A DNA stretch of 64,000 nucleotides from Aequorivita iocasae (GTDB lineage Bacteria; Bacteroidota; Bacteroidia; Flavobacteriales; Flavobacteriaceae). The notes beneath the pieces were generated by a model. The model searched no databases. It saw nothing but the letters and a program-made list of their open reading frames with translations, and was not told the origin of the DNA. Shown here piece after piece: positions 1-10,267 of this stretch. The stretch covers positions 1,984,001-2,048,000 of the forward strand of contig NZ_CP068439.1 in the NCBI RefSeq assembly GCF_016757735.1, read 5' to 3'. The stretch's first letter is position 1. Each line of letters begins with the position of its first letter. The translations under genes and the position numbers were made by a program.

Positions 1-1
1 T

Positions 2-1018
2 TCGGATAAAAAAAACCTTTCACTTTTTATTGTGTTAATCTGCAGTTTGTTGCTTTTGTATACAATACCTTCAAATCTATACGTACTTGTGGCTTTTGGG
101 TCTCTACTTTTCTGTAGTTGGTTGTATTATTACCGTAAAAGGGAAAATATTTCACGGCTATATTTTAATGTGATGATTTCAGTAATCGGTGGGGCTGTTT
201 TAGCATTTTTCCTGTATTTGCCAATATTGGAAGATGTAATGTTTAACAAATACTCCAATAGAGGTCCCTTTGGGTTGCTTTATTCATTTCACGTCTTAAG
301 AATTGCGGTTGTCGATTTTTTCTCAAATAGATATTTTTTATTGCTGTTGTTGCTACCGGGATTATTTATTTTTTATAAAAAGAGCTCAATAAAGGAACGC
401 TACTATTTTTTGTTTTTGGCATCTCTTTTTGTTGTGCCATTTGTGCTTTCCTTTTTACATCAAAAAGCTCCATTTCCCAGAGTTTTTGTTCCGTTGGCTC
501 CTATATTCTGTATCATTTTGACGATACTGATCGTGAAATTTATTGATACTTTAAAGGTATATCAAACACGCATTTTACAAGTAGTTGTTTCGGTTTACTG
601 TATTATTGTTTTTCTGAAAGAAATGGATAGAAACAATGTCATTATTTCAAAAAATATGGTTGAGAATAATATGGAAACCCAGGATTTATACAGAAATTTT
701 TACTTGGGAAATTTTTACAAGCAAGACAGCACGATGAACTATTTGAGCAAAATCCATAATAATTATCCGGTGGTCAAATACGATCAAAGAGACCAACCTT
801 CCACTGATTTTTATTTAAGAAAATACAATATCACCTTTTGTGAAGTTGATACTATAACAGCTATTTCTAACCAATTAAAAGAAAGGGGAAAAGTGTATGT
901 TTTAACTTCATTTAAGAATAGAACAGTAGATGCGCTTAATAAAATAGGCAGTATTGAAATAGAGGTTTTAAGCCCCGAGTATGCTTTTACAAATATTATT
1001 AGCGTACAAAAAAAATAA
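2..1018 (+). CDS. Membrane protein, probable GT-C type glycosyltransferase (5' end outside window)
   Basis: The reading frame is open from the first bases of the window, so the true start lies upstream; an internal GTG at 32 is probably not the start. The visible part has about five to six hydrophobic segments in its first 200 residues and then a soluble C-terminal part of roughly 120 residues. This layout resembles polyprenyl-phosphate-sugar dependent GT-C (GT39-like) transferases, which act at the periplasmic face of the inner membrane. The catalytic loop would be in the missing N-terminus, so the assignment rests on topology and on the polysaccharide genes that follow. It converges with the glycosyltransferase gene ending at 1029, leaving only 10 bp. 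Confidence 0.6.
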   Translation, partial: SDKKNLSLFIVLICSLLLLYTIPSNLYVLVAFGSLLFCSWLYYYRKRENISRLYFNVMISVIGGAVLAFFLYLPILEDVMFNKYSNRGPFGLLYSFHVLRIAVVDFFSNRYFLLLLLLPGLFIFYKKSSIKERYYFLFLASLFVVPFVLSFLHQKAPFPRVFVPLAPIFCIILTILIVKFIDTLKVYQTRILQVVVSVYCIIVFLKEMDRNNVIISKNMVENNMETQDLYRNFYLGNFYKQDSTMNYLSKIHNNYPVVKYDQRDQPSTDFYLRKYNITFCEVDTITAISNQLKERGKVYVLTSFKNRTVDALNKIGSIEIEVLSPEYAFTNIISVQKK

Positions 1019-1028
1019 AGAGTAAAAT

Positions 1029-2174
1029 TTATTTTTTCAATCCAAGAATACTGAAAAACAAACTGAAAAGTATAATCTGAACGCCCAATAGCATTAGCGT
1101 AATTGCAGGAATAACTCTTCTTAAAATTGCCGTGCTTTCAATATTTCCATAACCGGTGGCCTGCCAATCTGAATATGCCAAAAAGCTTAGAACTATTCCC
1201 ACAATAACCAAAACAAAACCGGTTATCAAGCCTTTTTCCAAATTAATAAATTTGAAAAGCCGGTCATATTTTTTTGACTTCGGAAGAAGTTCGTTTTCTA
1301 CCGTGAAAACTTTTGTTAGGCCGTAAAAAAGGATAAACTGGAAACCAATAAGTATAAAGCCGGAAGTGAAAAGAAGGGTGTGCACATCAAAATTTACATT
1401 TCCAACGGAAACGGGACCCATAATTAAAAACGCCGAAGTAATCAGCCCAAAAAGCATTAACAACAAACCGGGAACCATAAATAACCAATTGGGGCTGTAG
1501 AGCACCAAAAACCGTAAATGCCTCCAACCGTCACGCCATGTATTCAAATGTGGTGGTCGGGAGCGCCCATCAGGTGAAAGGATGGTCGGTACTTCAGCAA
1601 TTTTAAGATTTTTAAGACTTGCCTTTACAATCATTTCGCTGGCAAATTCCATGCCTGTGGTTTTGAGCTCCATTTTGTAAAAAGCTTCCTTGCTGAACCC
1701 ACGCAAACCGCAGTGAAAATCACCAATTTTACTTTTAAAGAATAATCTTCCAATAAAGGAAAGTACCGGGTTTCCCAGATATTTGTGTAGAAAGGGCATG
1801 GCACCTTTTTTAATTCCGCCCTTAAAACGATTGCCCATTACCAAATCATAACCTTCCCGAAGTTTCATGATATAGGGCATCAAATTTTCAAAATCATAAC
1901 TATCATCGGCATCGCCCATAATAATATACTTTCCGTTTGCTGCTTCTATGCCGCCCCGCAGTGCACTGCCGTAACCTTTTTGTGGAACGTTTATAACAGT
2001 AGCGTTTAAATCTTTTGCAATTTGTTGTGAGCCGTCCGTGCTGCCGTTGTCAGCAATAATAACTTCACCCACTATGTTTTTTCGTTCAAAAAAACCTTGT
2101 GCTTTTTTTATGCAAATGGCAAGGGTTTCGGCTTCATTTAGGCACGGCATTACAACAGATAGCTCTACGTTCAT
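1029..2174 (-). CDS. Family 2 glycosyltransferase with C-terminal membrane domain
   Basis: 381 residues. The N-terminal 220 residues form a GT-A domain: SVVMPCLNEAET at the start, IIADNGSTDGS, and the acidic GDADDSYDF motif that binds the metal-sugar nucleotide. A conserved DGRSRPPHLNTWRDGWRHL segment follows, as in DPM1/GtrB-like polyprenyl-phosphate sugar synthases. The last 150 residues have about four membrane helices. The likely role is transfer of a hexose from a nucleotide sugar to a lipid carrier, supplying donors for GT-C enzymes. The start overlaps the stop of the upstream membrane gene by 4 bp, so the two are translationally coupled. Confidence 0.85.
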   Translation of the reverse strand: MNVELSVVMPCLNEAETLAICIKKAQGFFERKNIVGEVIIADNGSTDGSQQIAKDLNATVINVPQKGYGSALRGGIEAANGKYIIMGDADDSYDFENLMPYIMKLREGYDLVMGNRFKGGIKKGAMPFLHKYLGNPVLSFIGRLFFKSKIGDFHCGLRGFSKEAFYKMELKTTGMEFASEMIVKASLKNLKIAEVPTILSPDGRSRPPHLNTWRDGWRHLRFLVLYSPNWLFMVPGLLLMLFGLITSAFLIMGPVSVGNVNFDVHTLLFTSGFILIGFQFILFYGLTKVFTVENELLPKSKKYDRLFKFINLEKGLITGFVLVIVGIVLSFLAYSDWQATGYGNIESTAILRRVIPAITLMLLGVQIILFSLFFSILGLKK

Positions 2175-3460
2175 ATTTTTGAAGTTATTTTTCGGAATAA
2201 AATAATTCCGATTAAAATGGCAAAAAAGTAATTGTAAAATAAATAGCGCATAATGGAATGCGAAGCAAATGCCACGATCATTGCATTTGAAACTATAAGT
2301 GTGGAACCAAATAGCAGCAATCCATTATTGACAGACCATTTTCTAAAAGTAATTATTGTGCTATAAAGAAAAAGAAGCAATGTGAGCACTGCCGGCAGGA
2401 TTCCCTTAAAACCGTGAAAAATACCTTCAAAATAAATAGATATGTATTTTTCGAAATTATCTTTCACCAAAACGGGAAGCATATTTTTTGCGGCCTTTTC
2501 GGCCAAAATTACATTTTCACTCAATTTATTGGTTTTGCTCTCAAAATAGTTCATCGTGGGAACGTGAAAAGATCTATTGCAGATCCACGGAAAATTGTTG
2601 TGAAAAAGCATGTATTTTTCAGTGGCGTCGCCTTCTACCTTTGAACTCAAAAGACCTAAGCTGTCAATTTTTTGATAGGTTCTTGAAAAAACTATTTTTT
2701 CATTCTCAGTTTTCATCAAAGAAGCATCTTCTTCATCTGAAACATAAAGTGGCAAAGTGAGTGCATTTACATAGCTGAAGGGCGTGGTAACAAAGAAACC
2801 GTGAACGGCTTTATGATATGTCTTGTCTAAGGTTTGAGTGATAATTGGCAAAATAAAAAGAAGTATCCCAAAAAATAGATTGGGTCTGTTAAGAATATTT
2901 TTTCGCTCTTTTAAAATGTACAAAACCCCTAGAATGGGGGCAACAATTATAAACTGACCGCGCGTAAGGCACAATAATATAAATGCAATAGAAAGGTGAA
3001 CTAATTTATTGGGCTGGTTGTTAAATAAAAAATCTAAGCTATAAGCTATCAAAAACAGGTAAAAAGGATAGGAGAGTCCTTCCGAAGTCAGATTGTTTCC
3101 CACCAAAAGTGGCGGAAAATATGGGAAAATAAGCAGTATGAACAACACAAAATACTCCCAGTTTTTAAGTTTCAGAAGTTGTTTGCATGTTTTTTGAAGC
3201 TTGGCAATTGCCAAAAAACCTAGCAACAGCTGAAAAGCAACCACAGCGGTTTCAAAAAAGCTGCCGAAAAAAAGATCAAAACTCCTCAAAAAAAGTCCGT
3301 AGCCTGGAAACCTGTAAAAATGTACTCTAAAATAGGTGTTGGTATCGGGAGAATAGATGGCCGGTTGAAGAACAAAATAAATAAAGACCGCTAAATAGAT
3401 TAACAGCAATAACCCATCAAACGCAGAAAATTTTAATCCTCTTGTAGAATATTTAAACAA
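2171..3460 (-). CDS. Polytopic membrane protein of the polysaccharide locus
   Basis: 429 residues with roughly ten hydrophobic helices and one large soluble loop around residues 215-320. An early extracytoplasmic loop holds an SPDTNTYF segment; acidic residues in the first periplasmic loop are typical of GT-C glycosyltransferases, but no family signature is certain. Its 3' end overlaps by 4 bp the lipid-linked sugar synthase-like gene, so the pair may work as donor synthesis plus GT-C transfer (inference). An O-antigen polymerase-like role is an alternative. It is divergent from the acetyltransferase-like gene at 3560. Confidence 0.65.
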   Translation of the reverse strand: MFKYSTRGLKFSAFDGLLLLIYLAVFIYFVLQPAIYSPDTNTYFRVHFYRFPGYGLFLRSFDLFFGSFFETAVVAFQLLLGFLAIAKLQKTCKQLLKLKNWEYFVLFILLIFPYFPPLLVGNNLTSEGLSYPFYLFLIAYSLDFLFNNQPNKLVHLSIAFILLCLTRGQFIIVAPILGVLYILKERKNILNRPNLFFGILLFILPIITQTLDKTYHKAVHGFFVTTPFSYVNALTLPLYVSDEEDASLMKTENEKIVFSRTYQKIDSLGLLSSKVEGDATEKYMLFHNNFPWICNRSFHVPTMNYFESKTNKLSENVILAEKAAKNMLPVLVKDNFEKYISIYFEGIFHGFKGILPAVLTLLLFLYSTIITFRKWSVNNGLLLFGSTLIVSNAMIVAFASHSIMRYLFYNYFFAILIGIILFRKITSKI

Positions 3461-3512
3461 TTTGATGGTTTTAATTAATTATTTGTGGGACTGTAAAACT
3501 AAAAATAAATTT

Positions 3513-3520
3513 TAGCTTTA
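3513..3520 (+). promoter_or_regulatory. Possible -7 element (TAGCTTTA)
   Basis: TAGCTTTA differs at one base from the Bacteroidota -7 consensus TAnnTTTG and lies 40 bp before the TTG start at 3560, inside the divergent spacer. No clear -33 element is seen. Confidence 0.35.
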
Positions 3521-3559
3521 CATTCTTATACCGAAACCCTTTTTAAAAAAAGAAATCAC

Positions 3560-4543
3560 TTGGAAAGCAATACATTTTCAGTAAAAAAATATACTGCGGA
3601 AGATAAACTTTTGTGGCAGAAATTTCTGGAGAATTCCAAAAATGCAACTTTTCTGTTTCAAAGGGATTTTATGGAATATCATGCCGACAGATTTACGGAT
3701 TATTCCCTTCTGGTATTTAAAAAAGGAAAAGTTGTTGCGGCCCTGCCAGCAAATATTTCTGAAAATACCGCGTATTCCCATCAAGGATTGACCTACGGAG
3801 GTTTGCTGCTTCAGAAAAAAACAAAGTTGAAGGAAGTTGTTTTGATTTTTAGCAGTGTGCTTCAATTTCTGAATGAAGCGGGAATTGAACATCTTCATTT
3901 AAAAATGTTGCCGAAAATATATAATTTATTGCCTTCTGATGAAATGGATTATCTGCTTTTTATTACAGAAGCGGAAAAGGTGCGTACCGATGTTTTAAGC
4001 GTAATTGATAACCAAAATCCGTTAAAGATTGCTGCGAACCGAATGGAAGGAGTGAAAAAAGCAAATAAAAGCGAGCTTCGGATTGAGGAAGAAAATGATT
4101 TTGAACCGTTTTGGGAAAAAATATTGATTCCCAACTTAGCTCTTCGCCATCAAGCGCTGCCTGTACATTCATTTGGTGAAATAACCGAACTGGCAAACAA
4201 TTTTCCGAAGAACATCATCCAGTTTAATGTTTATAAAGCAGATGAAATTGTAGGCGGCGCAACTATTTTTGAAACCGAAACCGTAGCGCACGTGCAGTAT
4301 ATTTCTGCAAATGAGGACAAGCAGCAATTGGGGACGTTGGATTTTTTATTTGAGTATTTAATAACCGAGCGTTTCAGAAATAAAAGATATTTCGATTTTG
4401 GGACTTCCAACGAGAACCATGGGAAAAACATAAATGAAGGCCTGCTTTATTGGAAGGAATGTTTTGGGGGCCGCTGCATTGTACAATCATTTTATGAAGT
4501 GAAAACCGCAAATTATAAAAAATTAGCAACCGTTTTTTTATGA
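3560..4543 (+). CDS. GNAT/FemAB-like acyltransferase
   Basis: 327 residues from a TTG start that follows an A-rich stretch; no ATG lies nearby in frame. The layout is two GNAT-like halves as in FemAB-type proteins. A segment around residue 230 ([19 protein letters not shown]) followed by a terminal [23 protein letters not shown] resembles FemAB/GNAT proteins of polysaccharide loci. It overlaps the following aminotransferase gene by 4 bp (ATGA). A natural reading is that it acylates an amino sugar made by the next enzyme; that substrate is inference. Confidence 0.65.
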   Translation: MESNTFSVKKYTAEDKLLWQKFLENSKNATFLFQRDFMEYHADRFTDYSLLVFKKGKVVAALPANISENTAYSHQGLTYGGLLLQKKTKLKEVVLIFSSVLQFLNEAGIEHLHLKMLPKIYNLLPSDEMDYLLFITEAEKVRTDVLSVIDNQNPLKIAANRMEGVKKANKSELRIEEENDFEPFWEKILIPNLALRHQALPVHSFGEITELANNFPKNIIQFNVYKADEIVGGATIFETETVAHVQYISANEDKQQLGTLDFLFEYLITERFRNKRYFDFGTSNENHGKNINEGLLYWKECFGGRCIVQSFYEVKTANYKKLATVFL

Positions 4544-5640
4544 TTCCATTTTTAGACCTACACGCCATAAATAAACGTTTTGAAAAGCAATTTCAAGACG
4601 GCTTCAAGCAATTTCTGGATTCGGGATATTATGTTTTGGGAAGTCAAGTAAAATTGTTTGAAGCAAATTTTGCGCGCTATTGCGGCACGAGTCACTGCAT
4701 AGGTGTTGGCAATGGTTTGGACGCTTTGCGGTTGATTTTGGAAGGATATAAAATTCTTGGAAAATTAAAAGACAATGATGAAGTTTTGGTTGCATCAAAT
4801 ACCTACATCGCTACAATTTTGGCAATAAAACAAGCCGGCTTAAAACCTGTTTTGGTGGAGGCAGATTTTAATGCGTATAATTTCGATATCAATTCACTTA
4901 AAAGTGCTATTTCAGAAAAAACGAAGGCGATAATGCCCGTTCATCTCTACGGACAGCTTTCGCCAATGGAAGAAATTTTAAAGATTTCAAAAGAAAATAA
5001 TTTGCTCGTTATTGAGGATGCCGCACAGGCCCACGGAGCTAAAAATAGTGATGGAAAACTGGCGGGAAATATTGGCGATGCGGCTGGCTTCAGTTTTTAT
5101 CCAACAAAAAATTTGGGTGCGCTGGGAGATGGGGGAGCGGTAACTACCAATGATGACGAATTGGCGTCTGTTATTGCAAAACTTCGAAATTATGGAGCTT
5201 CCACAAAATACGTAAATGAGTTTGTGGGCTTAAATTCAAGACTTGATGAAATACAGGCTTCCTTTTTAAATATAAAGTTGCCTACACTGGATTCTGATAA
5301 TGAAAGCCGTAGGACAATCGCGAAAAAGTATATTTCAGAAATAAAAAATGATAAAATAATTCTTCCGCATTACGATGGAAGTGAAAACCACATCTTTCAT
5401 CTTTTTGTGGTTCGCGTTGAAAATAGAAATGAATTTATAGATTACTTGGACCGCAATGGAATTGGCCATTTAATCCATTACCCCATTCCGCCACACAGAC
5501 AAGAGGCGCTTTCTGAATTTAAAAATTTAAACTTTCCCGTTACCGTAAAAATCCATGAGCAAGTAGTGAGCATTCCCATAAGCCCAATACTTTCTAACGC
5601 TGAAGTTGAGACTATAATATCAGTTTTAAATAAATATTAG
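4540..5640 (+). CDS. DegT/DnrJ/EryC1/StrS family sugar aminotransferase
   Basis: 366 residues, the usual length of PLP-dependent nucleotide-sugar aminotransferases. It starts with the typical [12 protein letters not shown] motif, has GNGLDALRL for phosphate binding, [10 protein letters not shown] with the PLP-contacting Asp near residue 160, and [14 protein letters not shown] with the Schiff-base lysine at about K190. It would convert a 3- or 4-keto-6-deoxyhexose nucleotide to an amino sugar. Together with the FdtA-like isomerase at 12547 it suggests a FdtB/QdtB-like role in dTDP-3-amino-3,6-dideoxyhexose synthesis (inference). The start overlaps the previous gene by 4 bp and the next gene follows its stop codon directly. 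Confidence 0.88.
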   Translation: MIPFLDLHAINKRFEKQFQDGFKQFLDSGYYVLGSQVKLFEANFARYCGTSHCIGVGNGLDALRLILEGYKILGKLKDNDEVLVASNTYIATILAIKQAGLKPVLVEADFNAYNFDINSLKSAISEKTKAIMPVHLYGQLSPMEEILKISKENNLLVIEDAAQAHGAKNSDGKLAGNIGDAAGFSFYPTKNLGALGDGGAVTTNDDELASVIAKLRNYGASTKYVNEFVGLNSRLDEIQASFLNIKLPTLDSDNESRRTIAKKYISEIKNDKIILPHYDGSENHIFHLFVVRVENRNEFIDYLDRNGIGHLIHYPIPPHRQEALSEFKNLNFPVTVKIHEQVVSIPISPILSNAEVETIISVLNKY

Positions 5641-6921
5641 GTGAAAATACCATCCTTTATACGCGGTAATTTGCTTTTGAAGATGACATCGCTCAATGCT
5701 GTGGTGGTAAGTATCAGGCTCTTGATTTCTGCCGTTGTGCAACGTCTTCTCTATGATTATGTAGGTGCTGTAGGACTTTACAAAATTGGTCAGCTTAGAA
5801 GTTTGTCGCAGTTATTGATGTCAATCTCTTCGCTCGGTACTTTCAGCGGCCTGGTAAAATATGTTGCAGAATACAGGTCAGACAAGGCCCAGCTTCAAAA
5901 GCTATTTAGCACTACGTTTGTTTTTACCATATTTGGTGTTTTAGGTAGCTGTATCACGCTGCTTGTGTTTTCAGACCTCATCAGCGATTATCTTTTTGCC
6001 TCAAATGAATTTTCATATATAATTAAATTAACTGCTGTTATTATTCCCTTCATCGCGGTGCAACGCGTTTTTAATGGAGTTATAAACGGACTGTCCGAAT
6101 ACAAAAAGTTTGCAAAAATCGATTTGGTCAGTTACCTGCTTACGGTGTCATTAACTCTGTTGTTTCTTTTCCAGTACAATTTGGACGGGGTGCTGATAGC
6201 TATTAGTATTACGCCGATAATTCAGGTATTGGTCCTGCTTTTCTTTTTTTTCAGAGTACTGCGTGGCTACATAAGTTTCAAGGATATAAAATTGAAATCC
6301 CCTATGGCAAAAAGCCTTTTTGCGTTTACGGTTATGTCCTTTGTGAGTTCCATTTTACTACCTCTTGTGGAAATAGATATAAGAAGCATGCTGGAAGAAC
6401 GAATGTCAGGACGGGACGCCGGGGTATGGACCAATATGACTTTTATTTCGAAAAATTATATGGTTTTTTCAGGTTCCCTTTTTACATTATATGTGCTTCC
6501 CAAATTTGCGGGAATCTATTCCGCAAATAATTTTAAGAAAGAAGTTTTCAATATTTATAAAACCATTTTGCCGCTATTTGCCGCAGGTATGATTCTGGTT
6601 TATCTTTTTAGACACCTTATAATTGAATTGTTATATCCAGGATTGACCGAAATGGCGCCACTCTTTAAATGGCAGCTGATAGGAGATTTTATTAGGCTCG
6701 CGTCTTTGGTGCTTCTAAACCAGTTTTTGGCAAAAAAATTAGTGCGAAGTTTTATATTTTCGGAGCTTTTTTCATTGGCGCTTTTTTATGTGCTGGCCCA
6801 ATTGCTTGTTGCTCCGTATGGAGTTGAGGGAATTGTAATCGCACATTTTATCAGGTATGTGCTTTATTTTTTTGTTGTTTCATTTTTAGTGTTCAGATAT
6901 TTTAAAAAACAAAGAAAGTAA
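5641..6921 (+). CDS. Wzx-like polysaccharide flippase
   Basis: 426 residues, GTG start directly after the aminotransferase stop codon. The protein is almost entirely hydrophobic, with about twelve helices in paired arrangement, as in the MATE/MOP flippase superfamily (polysaccharide biosynthesis family). It should move an undecaprenyl-linked oligosaccharide from the cytoplasmic to the periplasmic face of the inner membrane. A second protein of the same family is encoded 56 bp downstream. Confidence 0.8.
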   Translation: MKIPSFIRGNLLLKMTSLNAVVVSIRLLISAVVQRLLYDYVGAVGLYKIGQLRSLSQLLMSISSLGTFSGLVKYVAEYRSDKAQLQKLFSTTFVFTIFGVLGSCITLLVFSDLISDYLFASNEFSYIIKLTAVIIPFIAVQRVFNGVINGLSEYKKFAKIDLVSYLLTVSLTLLFLFQYNLDGVLIAISITPIIQVLVLLFFFFRVLRGYISFKDIKLKSPMAKSLFAFTVMSFVSSILLPLVEIDIRSMLEERMSGRDAGVWTNMTFISKNYMVFSGSLFTLYVLPKFAGIYSANNFKKEVFNIYKTILPLFAAGMILVYLFRHLIIELLYPGLTEMAPLFKWQLIGDFIRLASLVLLNQFLAKKLVRSFIFSELFSLALFYVLAQLLVAPYGVEGIVIAHFIRYVLYFFVVSFLVFRYFKKQRK

Positions 6922-6977
6922 ATTTTAAAGGAAAAAATCAGGTAAAGTTTAGATAGCTTTGAAACCAATTTTGTTGC

Positions 6978-8459
6978 ATGCTTGATTCTAAAAACTCTTA
7001 CAGACAGGTAATTAAGGCCACTTCGCTTTTTGGGGGGGTTCAGGTATTCAATATTTTGATTTCCATAGTTCGCTCAAAATTTATCGCCTTGTGGATAGGC
7101 CCTGCGGGTTTTGGCATCGCCACGCTTTTGAACACGACCATAGGCCTCATCAACGGAATGACCAATTTGGGATTGGACAGAAGTGCCGTAAAGGATATTT
7201 CCTTCAGTCATGCCAACGCACAACCTGAAGGTACCGCACGCACCATCCAAATTGTGAAGAGATTAGTGTGGTTTACCGCTATTTTGGGCAGTGTAATTAT
7301 GCTTGCGGGCGCTCCGTGGTGGAGTGAGATTGCCTTTGACTCAAAGGAATATACCCTATCCTTTGTCTGGATTTCTTTGGCACTGTTTTTTAAACAGCTT
7401 TCCAATGGTCAGTTGGCAATACTGCAAGGCCTTCGAAAATTAAAAAAACTTGCAAAGGCGAATCTGTATGGAAATCTTTTGGCACTGCTCATTACGCTTC
7501 CCCTGTATTATTTTTACCGAATTGACGCCATTGTACCTGCAATAATAATTTCTTCTTTTATCGTTTTTATTTTTACCTATTATTTCGCCCATAGTGAAAA
7601 GGTTGCTACCATTAAACTTACCAACAGGGAAGCTTTTGTTGAAGGAAAAACAATGGTGCAATTGGGGCTTACGCTGAGCATTAGCAGTATGATCGGTCTT
7701 TTGGTAGCGTATATTATTCAAATCTTTATTAGCCAAACTGGGGGGCTGTCGGAAGTGGGTCTATACAACGCCGGGTTTGTTATTCTGAATGCATATGTGG
7801 GGCTGGTCTTTACGGCTATGGAAACGGATTATTTTCCGAGATTATCTGCAATTTCCGATAGGATTGAAGCCATACGCCAAACCGTTCTTGAACAAGCTTT
7901 TATCGCTATTCTTCTCATTCTGCCAATTATAGTAATTTTTTTGGCGGCCGCGCCATTCATTATTGTGCTTTTATATTCCAATGAATTTGTACCGATAATA
8001 GATATGGTTCGTTGGGGTATTTTGGGAATGGTATTCAAAGCCGTTTCCTTTTCCATGGGATACATCTTAATAGCGAAAGGTGACTCAAGACTTTTTATGA
8101 AAACGGCAATCGGGTTTAATGCTTTACTCTTAATAATGAATCTTTCCGGCTATTATTTTGGCGGTTTGGAAGGCTTGGGGATTAGTTTTTTATTATATTA
8201 TATCATTCATTTCATAGGCTTGCGGATGATTACAAAAACACGATATGATTTCTATTTTAATAAAAGCTTTTACGGCATCTTCGGCATTTGTGTTTTAATA
8301 TGTGGAATTTCATTTTTGTTGACCTATATAGAATATTCCTATCTTAAATATGGTTTGTTAATAGTTATGGCTGGTTTTTCTTTTGTATTTTCATACATCC
8401 AATTGGATAGAAAAATGGACATAAAGGAATTATTCCGAAAGATTTTTAGAAGAAAATAA
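6978..8459 (+). CDS. O-antigen translocase (second Wzx-like flippase)
   Basis: 493 residues with 12-14 hydrophobic helices. The N-terminal segment (SLFGGVQVFNILISIVRSKF followed by an IGPAGFG-type motif) is typical of flavobacterial O-antigen translocases. It differs strongly in sequence from the flippase just upstream, so this is not a recent duplication. The stop codon overlaps the next start by one base (TAATG). Confidence 0.85.
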   Translation: MLDSKNSYRQVIKATSLFGGVQVFNILISIVRSKFIALWIGPAGFGIATLLNTTIGLINGMTNLGLDRSAVKDISFSHANAQPEGTARTIQIVKRLVWFTAILGSVIMLAGAPWWSEIAFDSKEYTLSFVWISLALFFKQLSNGQLAILQGLRKLKKLAKANLYGNLLALLITLPLYYFYRIDAIVPAIIISSFIVFIFTYYFAHSEKVATIKLTNREAFVEGKTMVQLGLTLSISSMIGLLVAYIIQIFISQTGGLSEVGLYNAGFVILNAYVGLVFTAMETDYFPRLSAISDRIEAIRQTVLEQAFIAILLILPIIVIFLAAAPFIIVLLYSNEFVPIIDMVRWGILGMVFKAVSFSMGYILIAKGDSRLFMKTAIGFNALLLIMNLSGYYFGGLEGLGISFLLYYIIHFIGLRMITKTRYDFYFNKSFYGIFGICVLICGISFLLTYIEYSYLKYGLLIVMAGFSFVFSYIQLDRKMDIKELFRKIFRRK

Positions 8460-9208
8460 TGGTCGGCTCGTTAAAAAGAACATATCGAAATACCCGCGAG
8501 AGTTTTAGGTTTTACCTCTCGGTGAATTGGATAAAAACCATTTATTTCAATTTCAGGATGTTTCCCGTAAAAACGGCCCGGAAGCTGCCTGTTTTTTTCT
8601 ATGGACCAGTAAAACTCTGCGCAATACGTGGTAAGATTATAATTAAAGCTCCTATTAAACGGGCGATGATCGGATTTGGACAGCCATATGAAATGAATAC
8701 AAAATTTCAAGGCATTTCCGAACTTTTCTTAAATGGAACATTTGTAATTAAAGGACATATTCAATTTGGTAAAGATTATTTTATATACATATCAGATAAT
8801 GCATACTGTGAATTTGGACATATGGCATCCCTAGCTTCTAGAGGTAAGTTAATTTGTAAAAATAAAATTGTATTCGGCGATTATGCTCGAATTGGATCAG
8901 AATCGCAGGTAATAGATACCAATTTTCATCAAATGATTAACACTCAAACGAACGAAAAATATCCGATGGATGGCACCATTAAATTAGGAAACTACAATTT
9001 TATTGGCAATAGAGTTTCAATAATGCAGAAAACTATAACGCCCAATTACTGTACTATAGCCTCAAATACATTGTGTAATAAGGACTATTCAAAGCTCGGG
9101 GAGAATATCTTAATAGGAGGGATACCGGCAAAATTATTAAAGGAAAATATATCGCGAGATTGGCTTGGTGAACAGGATATTTTAGAGAAATATTTGATAA
9201 TAAAATAA
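8459..9208 (+). CDS. Hexapeptide-repeat acyltransferase (LbH superfamily)
   Basis: 249 residues. The C-terminal 150 residues have short imperfect hexapeptide turns (KGHIQFGKDYFIYISDNAYC, VFGDYARIGSESQVIDTNFHQ, LGNYNFIGNRVSIMQ, IGGIPAKLLKEN), forming a left-handed beta helix as in LpxA/WbbJ-type acetyltransferases. The NFH segment near residue 160 could supply the catalytic histidine. It probably O- or N-acetylates a sugar of the polymer. It is translationally coupled to the flippase gene (1-bp overlap) and its 3' half is markedly AT-rich. Confidence 0.8.
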   Translation: MVGSLKRTYRNTRESFRFYLSVNWIKTIYFNFRMFPVKTARKLPVFFYGPVKLCAIRGKIIIKAPIKRAMIGFGQPYEMNTKFQGISELFLNGTFVIKGHIQFGKDYFIYISDNAYCEFGHMASLASRGKLICKNKIVFGDYARIGSESQVIDTNFHQMINTQTNEKYPMDGTIKLGNYNFIGNRVSIMQKTITPNYCTIASNTLCNKDYSKLGENILIGGIPAKLLKENISRDWLGEQDILEKYLIIK

Positions 9209-9239
9209 TTTAGAAAAGACGTAATCGGGGCTATATAAT

Positions 9240-9247
9240 TATCTTTG
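9240..9247 (+). promoter_or_regulatory. -7 promoter element TATCTTTG
   Basis: TATCTTTG matches the Bacteroidota -7 consensus TAnnTTTG exactly and is followed by a short A-rich leader before the ATG at 9284. No strong -33 TTG is seen at the right distance. Confidence 0.6.
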
Positions 9248-9283
9248 CAAAAATAAATCTTCAGCCTTCCATTTTTTACTCCT

Positions 9284-10267
9284 ATGCCACTTTCCCTATA
9301 CAATCCCTTTGACGATTTAATTTTTGACGAACATTTCTGCTTTCTTTCGGGAGCGCTCACTACCGAAAAAATGCCAGTGTTTCCACAATGGTTGATGGAC
9401 AAATTTAAGTTTGGCGATGAGCGCATCGAAATGATGGACAAGCAGAAAACCTACGTATATGCCGATTTGGAATTGCCCTGCTCCCCAGAGGTAAAAAATG
9501 CCTTTGACGCACTGGATGAAAAAATTCAGGCCGCCTACAAAAAAGACTACGAGGGAATGGCCGCGCTGGACGAACTGCTCATCTTTCAATGGACGGGCAG
9601 AATGTTGTACGGCCTACTTTATTATGAAATGCGGTACGAACGCGACCGATTGCTGCGGCAAGGGGAGGAGTTTGCCCTTTCCACGCAGTTGAAACAGCGG
9701 TTCGGGAATTTCCATTTGATGCTCCAATCCATTGTTGAGTCGGTTTCTTTCGTTGGAAGAAAGCCGTGGAGCATAGTGGTGTTTCCACTGAAATATTCGG
9801 CCGATATTTTCAGCTATCGCGATGATGCCATCAATCTGCTGTTTTCATTTGGGGTAAACGGTTTTGGCTTTGTTGCGTGCTTACAGGACAATGGTATAAT
9901 TGCCGAAAAGCAAAAAGAGTTACTCGAAAAAATGAAAGGCCAGGTTTTGCACCCTATCCAGTTTGAGGAATTGTACGCCCGGTTCCATTACTCCGATTAT
10001 ATCTTACAGTATAACCCGGAATACAAAATTGAAAGGAAGGATAATGCAATTACTATAGAAGCGATTCCTATTGAAAAAAAGGGAAGCAAGCCTATTTTCG
10101 GGTTTTGGGACGAGGATATTTTTGCCCAGTTGCTCGCCAACTATTGGAGCGTTTACGGCATTGAGCGGGAGGATATCCTACAATTTCAAAAGCCGCCGCT
10201 CAGCTTTTTGGAAAACCCGTATTCCAAGGATTTTATAAAGCCGGAAGCAATCGATTTGCCTTTTTAA
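9284..10267 (+). CDS. Conserved hypothetical protein
   Basis: 327 residues, soluble, no signal peptide or membrane segment, rich in aromatic and charged residues. I recognise no catalytic motif. It has its own TAnnTTTG promoter, and its stop overlaps that of the convergent glycosyltransferase by 4 bp. G+C is higher than in the polysaccharide genes on either side (for example around 9480-9700), which suggests it is a core gene beside the more AT-rich, likely variable, polysaccharide genes. Function unknown. Confidence 0.75.
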   Translation: MPLSLYNPFDDLIFDEHFCFLSGALTTEKMPVFPQWLMDKFKFGDERIEMMDKQKTYVYADLELPCSPEVKNAFDALDEKIQAAYKKDYEGMAALDELLIFQWTGRMLYGLLYYEMRYERDRLLRQGEEFALSTQLKQRFGNFHLMLQSIVESVSFVGRKPWSIVVFPLKYSADIFSYRDDAINLLFSFGVNGFGFVACLQDNGIIAEKQKELLEKMKGQVLHPIQFEELYARFHYSDYILQYNPEYKIERKDNAITIEAIPIEKKGSKPIFGFWDEDIFAQLLANYWSVYGIEREDILQFQKPPLSFLENPYSKDFIKPEAIDLPF

